Of a stretch of 64,000 nt of DNA, positions 33,857 to 44,399 are shown piece by piece. Position 1 is the stretch's first letter. Every line of letters starts with the position of its first letter. The stretch covers positions 2,755,209 to 2,819,208 of the forward strand of contig NW_004624801.1 in the NCBI RefSeq assembly GCF_000247695.1, in the 5' to 3' direction. The notes under the pieces are model-generated. The model did no database searches. It was not told the origin of the DNA and was given only the letters and a program-made list of their open reading frames with translations. This DNA is from Heterocephalus glaber (taxonomy: Eukaryota > Chordata > Mammalia > Rodentia > Bathyergidae). The position numbers and the translations under genes are program-made.

Positions 33857-34139
33857 AACACAACAACAAACTTCTGAAGCCATGCTGAGAACCATTTTTC
33901 ACATACATCTGCATCCAGTAAGATTGACTAGAAAATTTCTGTTCCTCACTGGGGGTGGGGGCTTGCACATGCTTCCTTTCCCCAACATTTTAAAAACCCA
34001 TCTGACAATTGAGCCAGATCTTCTAGAGCCAACATTCAGAGTATTCACAATGGGAGAGCAGACATTTTCTGCAATGGAGCTGATCTCATTTCCTCACCAC
34101 TTTGGGGGACAGTTTTTAAGTCTTTTAGGGTCATGGGGT
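33857..34139. other. Unassigned
   Basis: About 280 bp, no recognised content. Confidence 0.4.
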
Positions 34140-34375
34140 TATGTGACTTAGGAGACTGAGGAGTACAGTGGTTAGAGGTAGGAGGAGGAGCCACAGACAG
34201 GGTTCAAACCTGACCTCTGTCCTGCTCTCTGTGCCCCTTGGGGACATTGCACATCTATCGAATAGGGTAACAACTTCTCCCTCATAGGGGGCTTTAAGGG
34301 TTAGCCTATGCATGTGAGACAGTAAGCCCAGGCCCTTCATGTGGAAGGCACTCAGGAAATGACAGCTTTCATGCA
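34140..34375 (+). repeat. MIR SINE
   Basis: The blocks gtacagtggttagaggtagg, gacagggttcaaacctgacc, aatagggtaacaacttctcc, ctcatagggggctttaaggg and ggaaggcactcaggaaatga follow a near full-length MIR. Confidence 0.75.
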
Positions 34376-34384
34376 TGATTTTGG

Positions 34385-34500
34385 TGAATGGATGCAAATT
34401 AAATCCCGAATCTGCTACTTTCCAGAAGAATGACTTCTGAGAAGTTCTCTCAGCCTCCTGAGGCTTCATGGCCACATCACCACACAGATTAAACAATCAT
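34385..34500 (+). repeat. Second MIR fragment
   Basis: The blocks aaatcccgaatctgctactt and gagaagttctctcagcctcc, then tgaggcttcatggccacatc, follow the MIR core in the same orientation as the copy immediately upstream. Confidence 0.6.
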
Positions 34501-36400
34501 GCCAACAGCCCACATGTCCTGTGTCCCTAGTGTGTGCCACAGGGACACTGATGGCCCTACCCTGCCTTTCTTAGTTACACCAAGCAAAATGCTTTGAAAT
34601 GCAGACCCCTCCCAAAGGAGTTCACCAGGCCTCAAGTTCTTTCAGGGGGCCCCAGAGCTACCTTTGGGGTTTTTCTTGGAAGATAATTGCTTTTTCCCCT
34701 GAGGTGCTTATACCACCTTCCTCTTGGGAGGATGGATAGGGCAGCAATGGGACCAAGGGCTTGAAAGGAAGCCTGGGCTTCTCCAGAGCCTTGGACAGCC
34801 ACACGGGGAGTGCACTGCTGTTCTCAAAGGGCTCCTGGGCGTCCCTCACACTGGCTGCTCCCAGCTAACACAGGGAACGTTGTGCGGAGTTGGCTCTAGT
34901 GCCAAGATGCCCAGCTCTTGTTGCCAGGGACTTGGGTGGGGGTGGCTTGGGCAGTGGTGGAGGAGAAAGGGCCGCAGCAGAAAGGGTCCCTTGTGCTGCC
35001 GATGGGGGTGAAGCCATTGCTCAACAGACAGGGGGTGGCATGGTGGCCTCCTTGTTCTGAGAGGTGACTTGTAGAGTTAAATCATCATAGGGAATCGGAG
35101 GAGTAGCTCAGCTTGTCTTGTCCAGAGGGGTTGTCTGTTCTAAAGTCATCTGTAGGATTCTTGGCAGGACATCACACCCCAGCGCACAGCTGGGTCCTGG
35201 GCTTTGGGAGGACAGAAGGGAGGCCCAGCTCTGCTGCCAGTGAGGGTGCAGGATGGAGAAAAACACAGTGAAGGCCGAGGCCGGTGACAGGCAGTATAGG
35301 GCAAGGGTGAGGAGCATGCGAGACAGGACAGTGAAATCTGCCTGGGGATAGGGCTGGGAAAGAGAGGGTGGGATGCTGAGGGCTAGGATCAGGCCCAGGG
35401 CCTGGAAAACACGTGTAGAAGCAGCCGCATAGCAGAGAGGCTGCCATGCCGGAGCCCCGTACTGGGTCATGGAAGCCAGCCCACCCCAGCTCTCGTTCTG
35501 GGTGGAGAGGGGCAGGAGCTCTTGTCCTGGGACCCAGGCCGCACAGGAATAGCTGACCATCTCTCTGTGGTGCCTGAAATGGGTGGGCCAGGGAGCCATG
35601 ATGAGATCTGTGTCACAGTCCTATTGTTTGCCACACACGCTCCTGGTGGCCGGGGGTTGTGACTCCTCCCCGGTAGACTCTTTGCTCCTTCTCCAAAGTG
35701 GTTTCCACAGACAGGGAAAGACACGGGGAAGCAAACCCAACAGAAACGTTGAAAAAGGACATCATCCTGATTTAGAGAAACTGCATTTTCAGCATAGATT
35801 AAAACACAGTAGCAGAATAAATTCCATTGTCCAGATCCCCTCTCTGCATTGTCCGAAAGAGTCCCAGTGGCACAACGGATATGAGAACAAACACAGTGTC
35901 AGGTGTTACTGCATCAGGTTTTCATATGGTTAAGTTTCACTGAATTGAAATAAGGGTAGGGAAAGTAAGTTCTTGCTTGGAAGGAAGAAAGAACTTTGGT
36001 TTATACTGAATCTGTGGACTAACTTTTGGCAATAAATACACTTTCTAAGAGAGGGTTATCTCATAAAACAACTGACAGTCCATGATAGTCTTTGCTGGCA
36101 TTTTTCATTCAATGTACTTACTTGGCAAGATGTAAAAGGTTCCAGTCCTCCATTACTCTTCACATGTTTGAGGGGCATTTTAGTTTTCTCACAAAACCTA
36201 GTAGTCATAGATCCATGGTATAATCCATCTCTCTCATGTGATTTTCATGGAAACTGGGGCATATATAGCGAGAGCCAAGAACTAGATGAATTATCAGGTG
36301 CTCATTAGGTGGACTTGCACCTACTTAATAGATATTAGCGGGAAGACTAAGATGAACACCTCCCTTCAGGACCCTCCTGGAACTTTCTTTGTAGCACTCT
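34501..36400. other. Unassigned; holds one GC-rich open frame worth noting
   Basis: About 1.9 kb without recognised repeats. The minus-strand frame 35,108-35,599 (163 codons) encodes a protein with hydrophobic stretches and a Pro-rich middle, but I recognise no family, and a 91-codon frame overlaps it on the same strand. A pyrimidine run followed by CAG on the minus strand resembles a splice acceptor, which alone is weak. Not called as a gene. Confidence 0.4.
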
Positions 36401-36450
36401 GTGTGTGCGCGCGCATGCGTGTGTGTGACTGTGTGTATGTGTGTGTACAT
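36401..36450. repeat. GT/GC alternating tract, Z-DNA-type
   Basis: Runs of GTGTGT, GCGCGCGC and ATGCGTGTGTGTG then further GT units. The 28 bp at 36,401-36,428 alternates purine and pyrimidine without a break, with a GC core, the sequence type most prone to Z-DNA. Confidence 0.85.
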
Positions 36451-37420
36451 GTCAGAGAACTTCCCTGTCTTTCAGAGGAAAACCACCCTGTGGAGTGAGA
36501 TGTGCCACCCTCCCTCATAGAGGCCAGAAGACACAAATGGCAGTAGCTGGGTTTACCAGCAAGGCCACCCAGGGACACGCCCCGTGGCTGCCCAAGACCT
36601 GGACTAACCGTGCTGGCAGGGGAAAGCAGAAGTGTGAAGAGTCACCAGTTCAGAAGACCCCATCATCAATTTGATCTTTCTTTCTGCTCTCTTGGGGGTG
36701 AGATACGTGCTAAAGACTTTTTGTTAAAGTAATGTCATTTATTACATCAGTCCTGGGAAGTGAAGGGAGTGAGCAAAAAAGTCTATGGGGCAGACAGATG
36801 AAGTCAGACAAGTATTAGACAGTTTCTCACAGACGATCTCAGGTAACTGGTAGTCAGGTCCTACATCCACATGTCCACCTGCCCACCCATTCAATGCAGA
36901 AATTTACACGCACCAGGTACCCCCAAGGGCACGTTTTGCAGGCAAATGCCACATTCCAGATTCTCCTCCATGTCATCTGGAGTGACCAGCCTCAGGGCAT
37001 GGTGGGATTGCATTTGTCGGCACAGACCTGGGAATACAGAGGACAAAGTCCCCAAAAGGCAGCTCTTAAGCACTTCGAGCTCTGGTCAAAGAAAAACTGC
37101 ATGTGCAGTTTGTGGGAAGATGCAGGGAGCTGAGAGAGGAACAGGACATACACGAGCAGCAAAACACTGTCATTCCACTTTGTAAAATGCTGCACTTGCT
37201 GGGAACTTGAAAAGCAACAGCATGAAATGCCATGGGAAGCAGGAAGGGGAAAGGACAGTGGCAGAGGGAGGTAAGAATTGCCCAGCTTTGGGCAAGGCCA
37301 CTGCACATGGGTCCCAAGACAATTTACTTATCCCATGCACGTGCCAGCCTCCTGTCTCGTCTTGCTCCTTTAACTTGACCCCATGACACAGCAATGCATC
37401 CCACAGGTAGCTTCCCCAGC
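36451..37420. other. Unassigned, no gene seen
   Basis: About 970 bp. Many overlapping frames of 60-104 codons lie on both strands near 36,870-37,400, which argues for chance, not coding. No repeat recognised. Confidence 0.4.
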
Positions 37421-37439
37421 TCCCTCAAAGGCTCTGGGG

Positions 37440-37508
37440 TTCGGTATAATCTCAAAGTTATATCTCAGCTCTCTGAGGCCTCTCCCCGCCACAACAAAGT
37501 CTCTTTTC
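37440..37508 (+). repeat. Locally repeated ~70 bp segment, copy 1
   Basis: The stretch with tataatctcaaagttatatc, tgaggcctctccccgccaca and acaaagtctctttt aligns by eye to 38,556-38,625, with matching blocks in the same order and orientation. Family unknown. Confidence 0.5.
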
Positions 37509-38555
37509 AAGGATGGGAGAGGATCATCCTGGGTTCAAGTGAAGGGATGAAGGGAGACACAGCAGAAATGCAGGAGCAGGGAGCCCCCCTCAGAGGAGAA
37601 GGTAGGCTGAAAGACCCTGGCAGTGCCTCACCCTCAGAAATGTCAGCTTAGCCATCTAGAGATGTGGCAGCCCCAAGTCAAGGCAGGGGAAAGGGCCCAG
37701 GACCTAGGAACCAGGCATGGGACCCCTTCACTCCTGACCACCAATGCCCTATTTTACATTTCCTTTTTCTGTGTACAGTCACATCAAAGCTGTACTTTTA
37801 TTCTCTGGCACAATAAAGAAAGATGATAAATCTTTTCTGGGCTGAATCAGATCAGATGTGAAATATTAGGGTCAAAATAGCTGGAATTAAAGATGCTATT
37901 TTTAAAAATGTACAGGGAATGTTTATAAACCTATGTACACGTGGCATTCAGGTGTACACACACACACAGGGATGACGTCTATATCAGCAGAACACTGGCT
38001 CAGATAGCAACTCATCTCGATTGCCTTCTGAGGTCTTTTCCTCCTTTGTTACCTGACCTAACAAGCTATGAGGCAAGACTACCGTGTGGTGGCGCTGTCT
38101 GTCAGCCACCGCCTGCCTGCCAGCACTTTGAAATTCCACTGTAGGACAGAAAAGGAAAATGTGAGTGACAGACCTGCCCTTAGATTGCCCTAGAATTCCA
38201 GACGTGGTAGTTTGATGGCTTGGAGAGCAGGGCTTTGTTGATGGTTGAGGGCAGTGAGATGGAGATGTGAAGTCTTCCCCTGAGGTGCCCTACCTACCCT
38301 GGGCTTCGGTCTCTGCTTCTCAAGCTGGAAACCACATTCCAGGGAGACTTGCCTGGCAATGGCGAGACCCAATTCAGAGGGCAGGAGGACGTCAAGCCCA
38401 GCGGTGTGGTGGGTGGGAAGATCTCCCCGGGATGCTCCAGAAGTCTGAAGCCTGGGTCCTACACAGGCAGGTCTAGGAGCATCACAGGGGCTGCTGTATG
38501 GATGCTTGCAGGAGACGGTGATAGCGGCTTTTTGGTTAAAAGATGCTTGAGTGAA
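37509..38555. other. Unassigned between two related segments
   Basis: About 1.05 kb. A short CA run lies at 37,958-37,969. An AT-rich patch at 37,825-37,930 lacks repeat hallmarks. The sequence gtgtggtggcgctg at 38,084 is only a partial CTCF match. Confidence 0.4.
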
Positions 38556-38625
38556 ATATAATCTAAAAGTTGTACTTTGGCTTCCTGAGACTGCTCCCTT
38601 CCTCAACAAAGTCCCTTCTTTAACT
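38556..38625 (+). repeat. Locally repeated ~70 bp segment, copy 2
   Basis: Contains tataatctaaaagttgtact, ttcctgagactgctcccttc and ctcaacaaagtcccttcttt, paralleling copy 1 at 37,440-37,508. The layout of an end block followed by a Pyr-rich stretch is reminiscent of an LTR end, but this is a guess. Confidence 0.5.
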
Positions 38626-38845
38626 CCTTACATAGTATTTGCAAATGTGTTTTCAAGAATCCACTGGAACAGAAGTGAGGGTACCCATGTAGATAGAGAC
38701 ACATCTGTAATGTGTCTGCACATACACACTTATCAACTGGCCAATGTTGATTAAGGCCAGGAAAATGTCTCTTGCCATTTTTGTTCCTAAATAAATGGTT
38801 GATCAGCTGACTAATGGCTGCTTTCTTAAATGATTAAGAATAGAC
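38626..38845. other. Unassigned
   Basis: About 220 bp of AT-richer sequence leading into the AT microsatellite and assembly gap. Confidence 0.4.
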
Positions 38846-38963
38846 TATATATANNNNNNNNNNNNNNNNNNNNNNNNNNNNNNNNNNNNNNNNNNNNNNN
38901 NNNNNNNNNNNNNNNNNNNNNNNNNNNNNNNNNNNNNNNNNNNNNNNNNNNNNTATATATATA
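38845..38963. repeat. AT microsatellite containing a 100-N assembly gap
   Basis: The run of N covers 38,854-38,953, exactly 100 bases, with TATATATA sequence on both edges. A round 100 is the usual placeholder for a gap of unknown size, so the true AT tract length and any content within it are unknown. Confidence 0.95.
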
Positions 38964-39974
38964 GCAAGCCAGGGGAAAGAATTTATCTGATTTATGATCT
39001 CCACTCTTTGATCTGGGAGGCAGACATGTACTTTAAAGTTGGTTTTTATGGTTCCATGTATAACTTAATGAGCTCTATTAGCTCTAAACACAGGCTAATC
39101 AGCCAGGTATCCTTTACTAAGAGTCTGGGCATTGGGTAGCATCAGCTGGCTGAGACATGCCCAGCCCTACCTTGGGGATGTGCACAGTGGATCACCCACG
39201 GCACACTGTGATGTCTGCAGCCAGCCACCTGCAGTGCTGTGCAGTTTGCTCCAGGATACCTGCTGCACTTGTCAGTCAAGGTGTGCTGTGTTCAAGGTGA
39301 AGCATAAACCACCTTGTTCTCTCTTCTGATTTGCGTTATGCCGGCCATTAAGTGAGAGCTGACAGCACTCTCTTCTCCACAGAACGCGTTCTTCGGAAGT
39401 AATGATACTTCAGAAAGGAAAACCGTTTAGGCTTTCGACTCCCCAAGGATATTCTGTCTGAAGAATTTCTTTGTGGTTGAAACCCAAAGAAATCAATGTG
39501 GGACCAGGCCAGGAAGGAAAAAAAAAGTGTTTCTCTTGGACCACAGGCTGCCCTTGGCTGGCTGAGAGCTCATAATTCAGGGAATGCCAACTGCTAAAGA
39601 AACAAGTTGGTCCAGGCCCATCTAAGGAAGAAGGGAAGTGGGCAGAGCGGAAGGAGCCAAGTGGGTGCCAAGAAGGGGAGGCAGTAACAGCATGTGGACA
39701 CCAGGTGGCAGCAGCCACACACTGAGTCTAGGCTAGGAGCCTCCTGCTTAGAGCGAAATTTAAGTGGGAATTCACGGACTATTTCCTTTTTACTGTACTT
39801 TTCTATCATGGTAGTGATGAGGCCACAGGTGAGTGACCAGGACCTTCTACTTCAGGATGCATTCCGAACAGGACACAAGAATGAGGTCATGAAAAAGACA
39901 GTTGGTGTCCAGCGGTTTGTAGATGAATCCATGCTGAAGCTATGGACTGTGACCACTAAATTAGGTGTCCACAA
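38964..39974. other. Unassigned; no gene seen
   Basis: About 1 kb without recognised repeats or exons. It contains the CTCF-like motif at 39,696-39,713. Confidence 0.4.
39696..39713 (+). promoter_or_regulatory. CTCF-like motif
   Basis: GGACACCAGGTGGCAGCA matches the AGGTGGCAG core with acceptable flanks. One base before the core departs from consensus. Motif match only. Confidence 0.35.
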
Positions 39975-40187
39975 GCTTTCTGCAAAGGGCCAGATAGTAA
40001 ATATTGCCAGCTTTTTGTTTTTAAGATTTCTGTGAGAATTACTTAGCTAAGCCAATGTAGTAGCATACAAGGAGCCACAGACAATGTAAACGAACCCATG
40101 TTCTGTGTTCCAATAAAGCTTTATTTATAAAAGCGGATGATGGGCCAAATTTGGTCCACGGACTATATGTAGTTTGCTGATCCCAAC
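39975..40187 (-). mobile_element. hAT-type MITE (copy 2 of 3), antisense
   Basis: Reads tctgcaaagggccagatagt, aaatattgccagctttttgt, then a diverged middle, then aacgaacccatgttctgtgt, tccaataaagctttatttat and gtttgctgatccc. This is the reverse of the family seen at 10,088-10,281 and 47,830-48,105. Most of its length is present. Confidence 0.65.
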
Positions 40188-41384
40188 CCTAAATGAGCTC
40201 AGATAGCTATGCAAGTCAAAAATATGGTAAATCGAAAATGTGTTCACCATGCCTACCTTACTGAACATCCTAGCTTGGCAACACAGTGCACTGTTGGGTA
40301 TCAGCTGCTTCCCCCCTGTGCCACTGCCCAGTACTGTGAGAGAGGCCTGAGCAGCCTAGGAAAAGATCAAAATTCCAAATTGAAAGTAGAGTTTCTACTG
40401 AATGCTTCTGCACTATCATAAAGCCATAAAGTCTTAAGTGGAAGCATCATAAATTGGGCCCGTCTGTCTACTCCAGGTAACTTCTGGATCTGGGGTAGCT
40501 CTTTCTCCAACCCTTATAAGTGCTCCTTTCTCCCCTCTCAGCCCTTTCCATAGTGCCACACAGCTAACCTATGTCTCCTTGGCATCTGAAGTTGAATTTT
40601 ACCTTCCACGCAGCAACAAAACCAGCAGACACTGCTGCCTGTTGGTGTTCACATGGAAAAGCGCTTCCTCTGGCAGATCGACTCTACTCACAACACACTT
40701 GGTCTTCCTCATGGCAGCTGAAAGTCAGCTGTAAGACGCCAATAAACATTCTGTTCAGGTGCTGAATTCTTCACACTGGTCCATCCATCTACTCCTGCCT
40801 CCCCAAATCTTTCCATCTCAGCCAGATGAATGTCTCGGTCACCTCTTGGGGTTATGTCAGTGTCATGCACCAGAGTCCACCCAAGTTGCAGCCTCTTGCT
40901 GATTGTTCTTTAGCCTGCCTTGATCGATTCCTTCCGTCTTCCCACACATAAAACACCAGAGAATTCACATCTGTCCATCGGCCCTGAACACACCTTGGGC
41001 CCTATACTGGCGACTGCATGCAACAAACCCTGCCCGCTTCATCTCTGCTATCCCAGCTGACTGCCTCCATGAGGCTACACACAACTCATTCTATGGCACA
41101 GCCAGCGAAACACTTGCCCTTTGCCCACAAGTCTCATGGATCCTCTGGTCTGTATCCCCCCTCTTAGGGCTGAGACTGTGCTGATCTTATGCTAAGTACA
41201 GTTTTAACTGCCCACTGACAAATTACTTCGGCTCTCTCTTCTGGTATGGATTTTCAATTATATCACACGAGGTCAGACCATGTGGTCTGAATGATATCGA
41301 TCTTGGGGTGTTTATCTCCTCTGTGGCACAGCACTAAGCAGTTTTGGGAAATGTACACGTGCACTTGAAAAGAATGTATTTTCT
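40188..41384. other. Unassigned, no gene seen
   Basis: About 1.2 kb with an LTR- or internal-retroelement-like feel (C/T-rich, many short related phrases), but no family or reverse transcriptase motif can be supported. Confidence 0.35.
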
Positions 41385-41535
41385 TATTTTTAAAATTTTT
41401 ATGTCGTTAGTCCATGTTTGCAGTACATAATGATTGCACTCCTCATGGCGATTGGTCCATGTACATAACACATTTTAATTCATTTTTCATCCCCTTCCTC
41501 TCCCCTCCTTCTGTCTCTCAATCCCCTTCTCATTT
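41385..41535 (-). mobile_element. L1 3' end fragment, antisense
   Basis: The blocks ttttaaaatttttatgtcgt, gcagtacataatgattgcac and catccccttcctctcccctc resemble in layout the lineage-specific L1 3'UTRs at 83 and 52,539, though more diverged. Confidence 0.45.
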
Positions 41536-42734
41536 GAGAAAGATCCAGCTCTCTACTTTTATTATCTATCTTTTATTTTGCACTTTATTTATATGTTGGG
41601 ATTTTCATATAAAAGAAACCATGCACGGCTTAAGCTTGTGTGTTTGATTCACGAAAGCATTTTCTAATTGCTGGGCAGGGGCTCTCCAGAGATCTACTCT
41701 AGACCTTCTGTTCACCCTTTATCAGTTTTATCAATAAGCACTGGAGAGGTCCATTACACTCCCCTTTACGAGGGTGGTTTTGTCTTTCTCCTCATGGTTC
41801 TAACCATCTTCCTTTAGACTGTGTGAGCTCACATGGCCAGGGCATATGCCGACACAGGAGCAACATGCCATCCTGGACTGTCTCTTCTCTTTTATTAAGT
41901 ATGGACCTTTAGTCTTCCTATTGTTTCCCGCCTTAAAGTCCACTCTGTCTGCTACTAAAATTGTAACACCTGCTTTCTTTTGTTAGCATTTGCCTTATGT
42001 CTTCTTTCTTTCTATACCTTTGTTTTCAACTATCCCATGTCATGTTTTAAGCGTGCCATACATAAAATTTTAAAATCAAAACCTATGAAATCAAAATCGT
42101 ATGCAAAGAAGAGTGCAATCATCTGACAACTGAATTATTCCACACTGTCTTTGCATCTCTCTTCCCAGTGTTTCCCATTCATTTACTCACTCACTCACTC
42201 ATTCATTCATTCTCTCTCCATCCCATTCCCCCATTAGTGCAATTATCCTTTTAGGTTCACTACTGTATTTACGAATATCTTCTTTTTCCTTCACCCCAAT
42301 GATTCCATAGCAAGGGTGTACATGAGTAGCATAACTTGCCCTTTGTATTTTCTTTCTGTGAATAGTTTAACGTGGTGTAAAACAAGGTCAAGGACAGCCC
42401 AAGGGCCACCACCTGTTTTGGTGAATACACTTACCTTGGGGCCCAGCCAGACTCATTGATTTTTGGACGGTCTGTGGCTACTATGGCATTTCCACAACAG
42501 CTTTAAGTATGACAGAGATCATATTTTCCTCTTGCTACGTGGGACCATAGGCGAAAGCAGCCCGCTTCTGCCCTTGAATGGCAGTGACGTCCCCATGCAC
42601 TGGGAAGACAGCAGTGGAAGTCTCATGTAGGTCTGCCATCTCCAGGAAGGAGCACAGTCTTCCTCTGCTGTTATTTCAGGTTTTCCCAGTTGCCAGTGCT
42701 CAGAAGGAAAGCATAGTTATGTGATGATCTGATT
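41536..42734. other. Mixed, probably L1-derived in part, unresolved
   Basis: About 1.2 kb. The stretch near 41,925-42,020 (aaagtccactctgtctgcta, ctaaaattgtaacacctgct) resembles antisense L1 ORF2 sequence. The rest is T-rich with no assignable family. A CTCA/TTCA microsatellite interrupts it. Confidence 0.35.
42185..42213. repeat. CTCA/TTCA microsatellite
   Basis: Tetranucleotide repeat of ACTC units changing to ATTC units, about 29 bp. Confidence 0.85.
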
Positions 42735-43135
42735 GTGTGTATTATCTTGATCGTGAACCATTTCAATCTAAATATGTCTTTTCCATCTTTGAAAGATTCT
42801 TCCCTGTAATGCTTTAATATTGTCCTCATTTTTCTTATTCTCTCCCTTGGTGATTCTTATTACTTAAAATTAAATTTCTCATTCTATTTTCTGTGTCTCT
42901 TAACTTATCATTCATACTTTCCATCTCTTTCTCTCTCTGTGCTGCTCTCTCTGGGTGATTTCCTCAGATCAATCATCCACTTCATTAATTCTACTTTCAT
43001 TTATATCTTTACAGTTAACTATTCCATTGAATTTTCATTTAATGTGTGCATTTTTCATTTTTAAAAAGTCTATGTGGTTCTTTTTTCTCAAATCTGCCTT
43101 TTCTTAGTTATAATTTATAATTTCTATCCCTTATT
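42735..43135 (-). mobile_element. L1M fragment, antisense
   Basis: The blocks tctctgtgctgctctctctg, ggtgatttcctcagatcaat, cattaattctactttcattt, tccattgaattttcatttaa and ctatgtggttcttttttctc follow an old L1M antisense sequence in order. Confidence 0.65.
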
Positions 43136-43169
43136 AAATAGTAAAGAGCATTCAAATTTTTGCAGCTTC

Positions 43170-43640
43170 ATCTAGCTTTTTTAAAAAATAAATCTTTATT
43201 TCAGATGAGCTTTAGGTACATGGAAAAGTTTCAAGATCGTACAGATAGTTCTTGTATAACCTGCACCCAGTTCCCTTAAGTATCTTACATGTGGTGGAGC
43301 ATTGGTCACAACCAAGGAAATGATACTGGTACATTGCTATTAACTACACTCCACAATGTATTCGGATTTCACTGGGTCTTCCCGAGGTCCCTTTTCTGTG
43401 GCAAGATGTTATGCAAGAGAGCACTTTCAATCTAGTCTCTTTAGCCCTCTCTGGACTGTGACTTTCTCCTATTCCTTGGTATTGATGATGAATTTTCAGG
43501 AAGCTAATCATATATTTCGTTCCTCAGTTTGGCTTTGTCTGATATCTTTCTTATACAGTCTTATTATATCACTCGTCATGTAATTTGCTATCTTTCCTAG
43601 CTGGTTGTTTGTTTCCTTATGTGGTTTGTCCCTACTTGAT
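43170..43640 (-). mobile_element. Second L1M fragment, antisense
   Basis: The blocks gatgagctttaggtacatgg, ataacctgcacccagttccc, aatgatactggtacattgct, tctctttagccctctctgga and agtttggctttgtctgatat follow an old L1M 3' region. Whether it is one element with the preceding piece is unclear. Confidence 0.55.
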
Positions 43641-44350
43641 TTTTTATTTTAGTATAAGCTTATCCATACCTAAAAGCCCCTTTCTTTGCTCTCCCTAGTG
43701 TGCCTGATCAGTGGGTTTGTCAGAGGGGTTTTATGTTGGGTTTGGCAAAAGCCTAGAAAATTTCTATTACCCTAGGTCATTTATTATGTTAATTTCTTTA
43801 TGTGGGGTTTCTGGGACAAGATAGAGGACATGACTTCGTACTCTTAAAAGATTTGTGTGGTGCAGGTCTAGAGTTTTGATATCTTACAGATGACTTACTC
43901 TACCCTATACCCCATCTCTTCATCCAAGATCCTGGAGAGAGGGCAAATTCCACATGCAGCTTCTTGGACCAGCTTTACAGACCTGTTCATAGCTAGGTGG
44001 TGCCCCAAACTCCCTGTCTTCATGCCAGGAGTGTTTTAGTTCCCTGACATCATGATCAGAGCCATGTCTCCATCCCCTTGAAGCTGTATTTGCCAATCTG
44101 TCTTTAGTTTCCTCCCCTTATCACAAGCATCAGGATTTCTTTCTTCTTATTCCCTGGCTGTGTGCTAAAAGCCATTTTTGTTTTGGGGTTTGTTTACAGT
44201 GGGCCATCAAGGTCAGCTGACTTTACCATGCTACTGAAAGTACTAGTGACAAATTTTAAGTTTCTTGGAAGAGTTATGTCATACAAATCTTGTTTTCTGC
44301 AGTGACTAGCACCATGGGTAGGGGGCACATAGTGACACTCACTAAAGAAT
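43641..44350. other. Unassigned, AT/T-rich
   Basis: About 700 bp. The left part may continue the L1M relic; no independent support. No exon. Confidence 0.35.
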
Positions 44351-44399
44351 GGAATGAATGAATGGATGGATGGATGGATGGATGGATGAATGAATGAAG
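44351..44399. repeat. GAAT/GATG tetranucleotide microsatellite
   Basis: GAAT units, then GGAT units, then GAAT units again, about 49 bp. Confidence 0.9.

Noticed and set aside
38078..38098. ccgtgtggtggcgctg as a CTCF site
   Set aside because: The core carries T in place of the invariant A and the flank is poor.
42185..42213. CTCA/TTCA run as a SINE tail
   Set aside because: No SINE body lies on either side, so it is listed only as a simple repeat.
44309..44331. agcaccatgggtaggggg as a REST/RE1 site
   Set aside because: Only the left half of the motif fits; the right half lacks the needed acag core.
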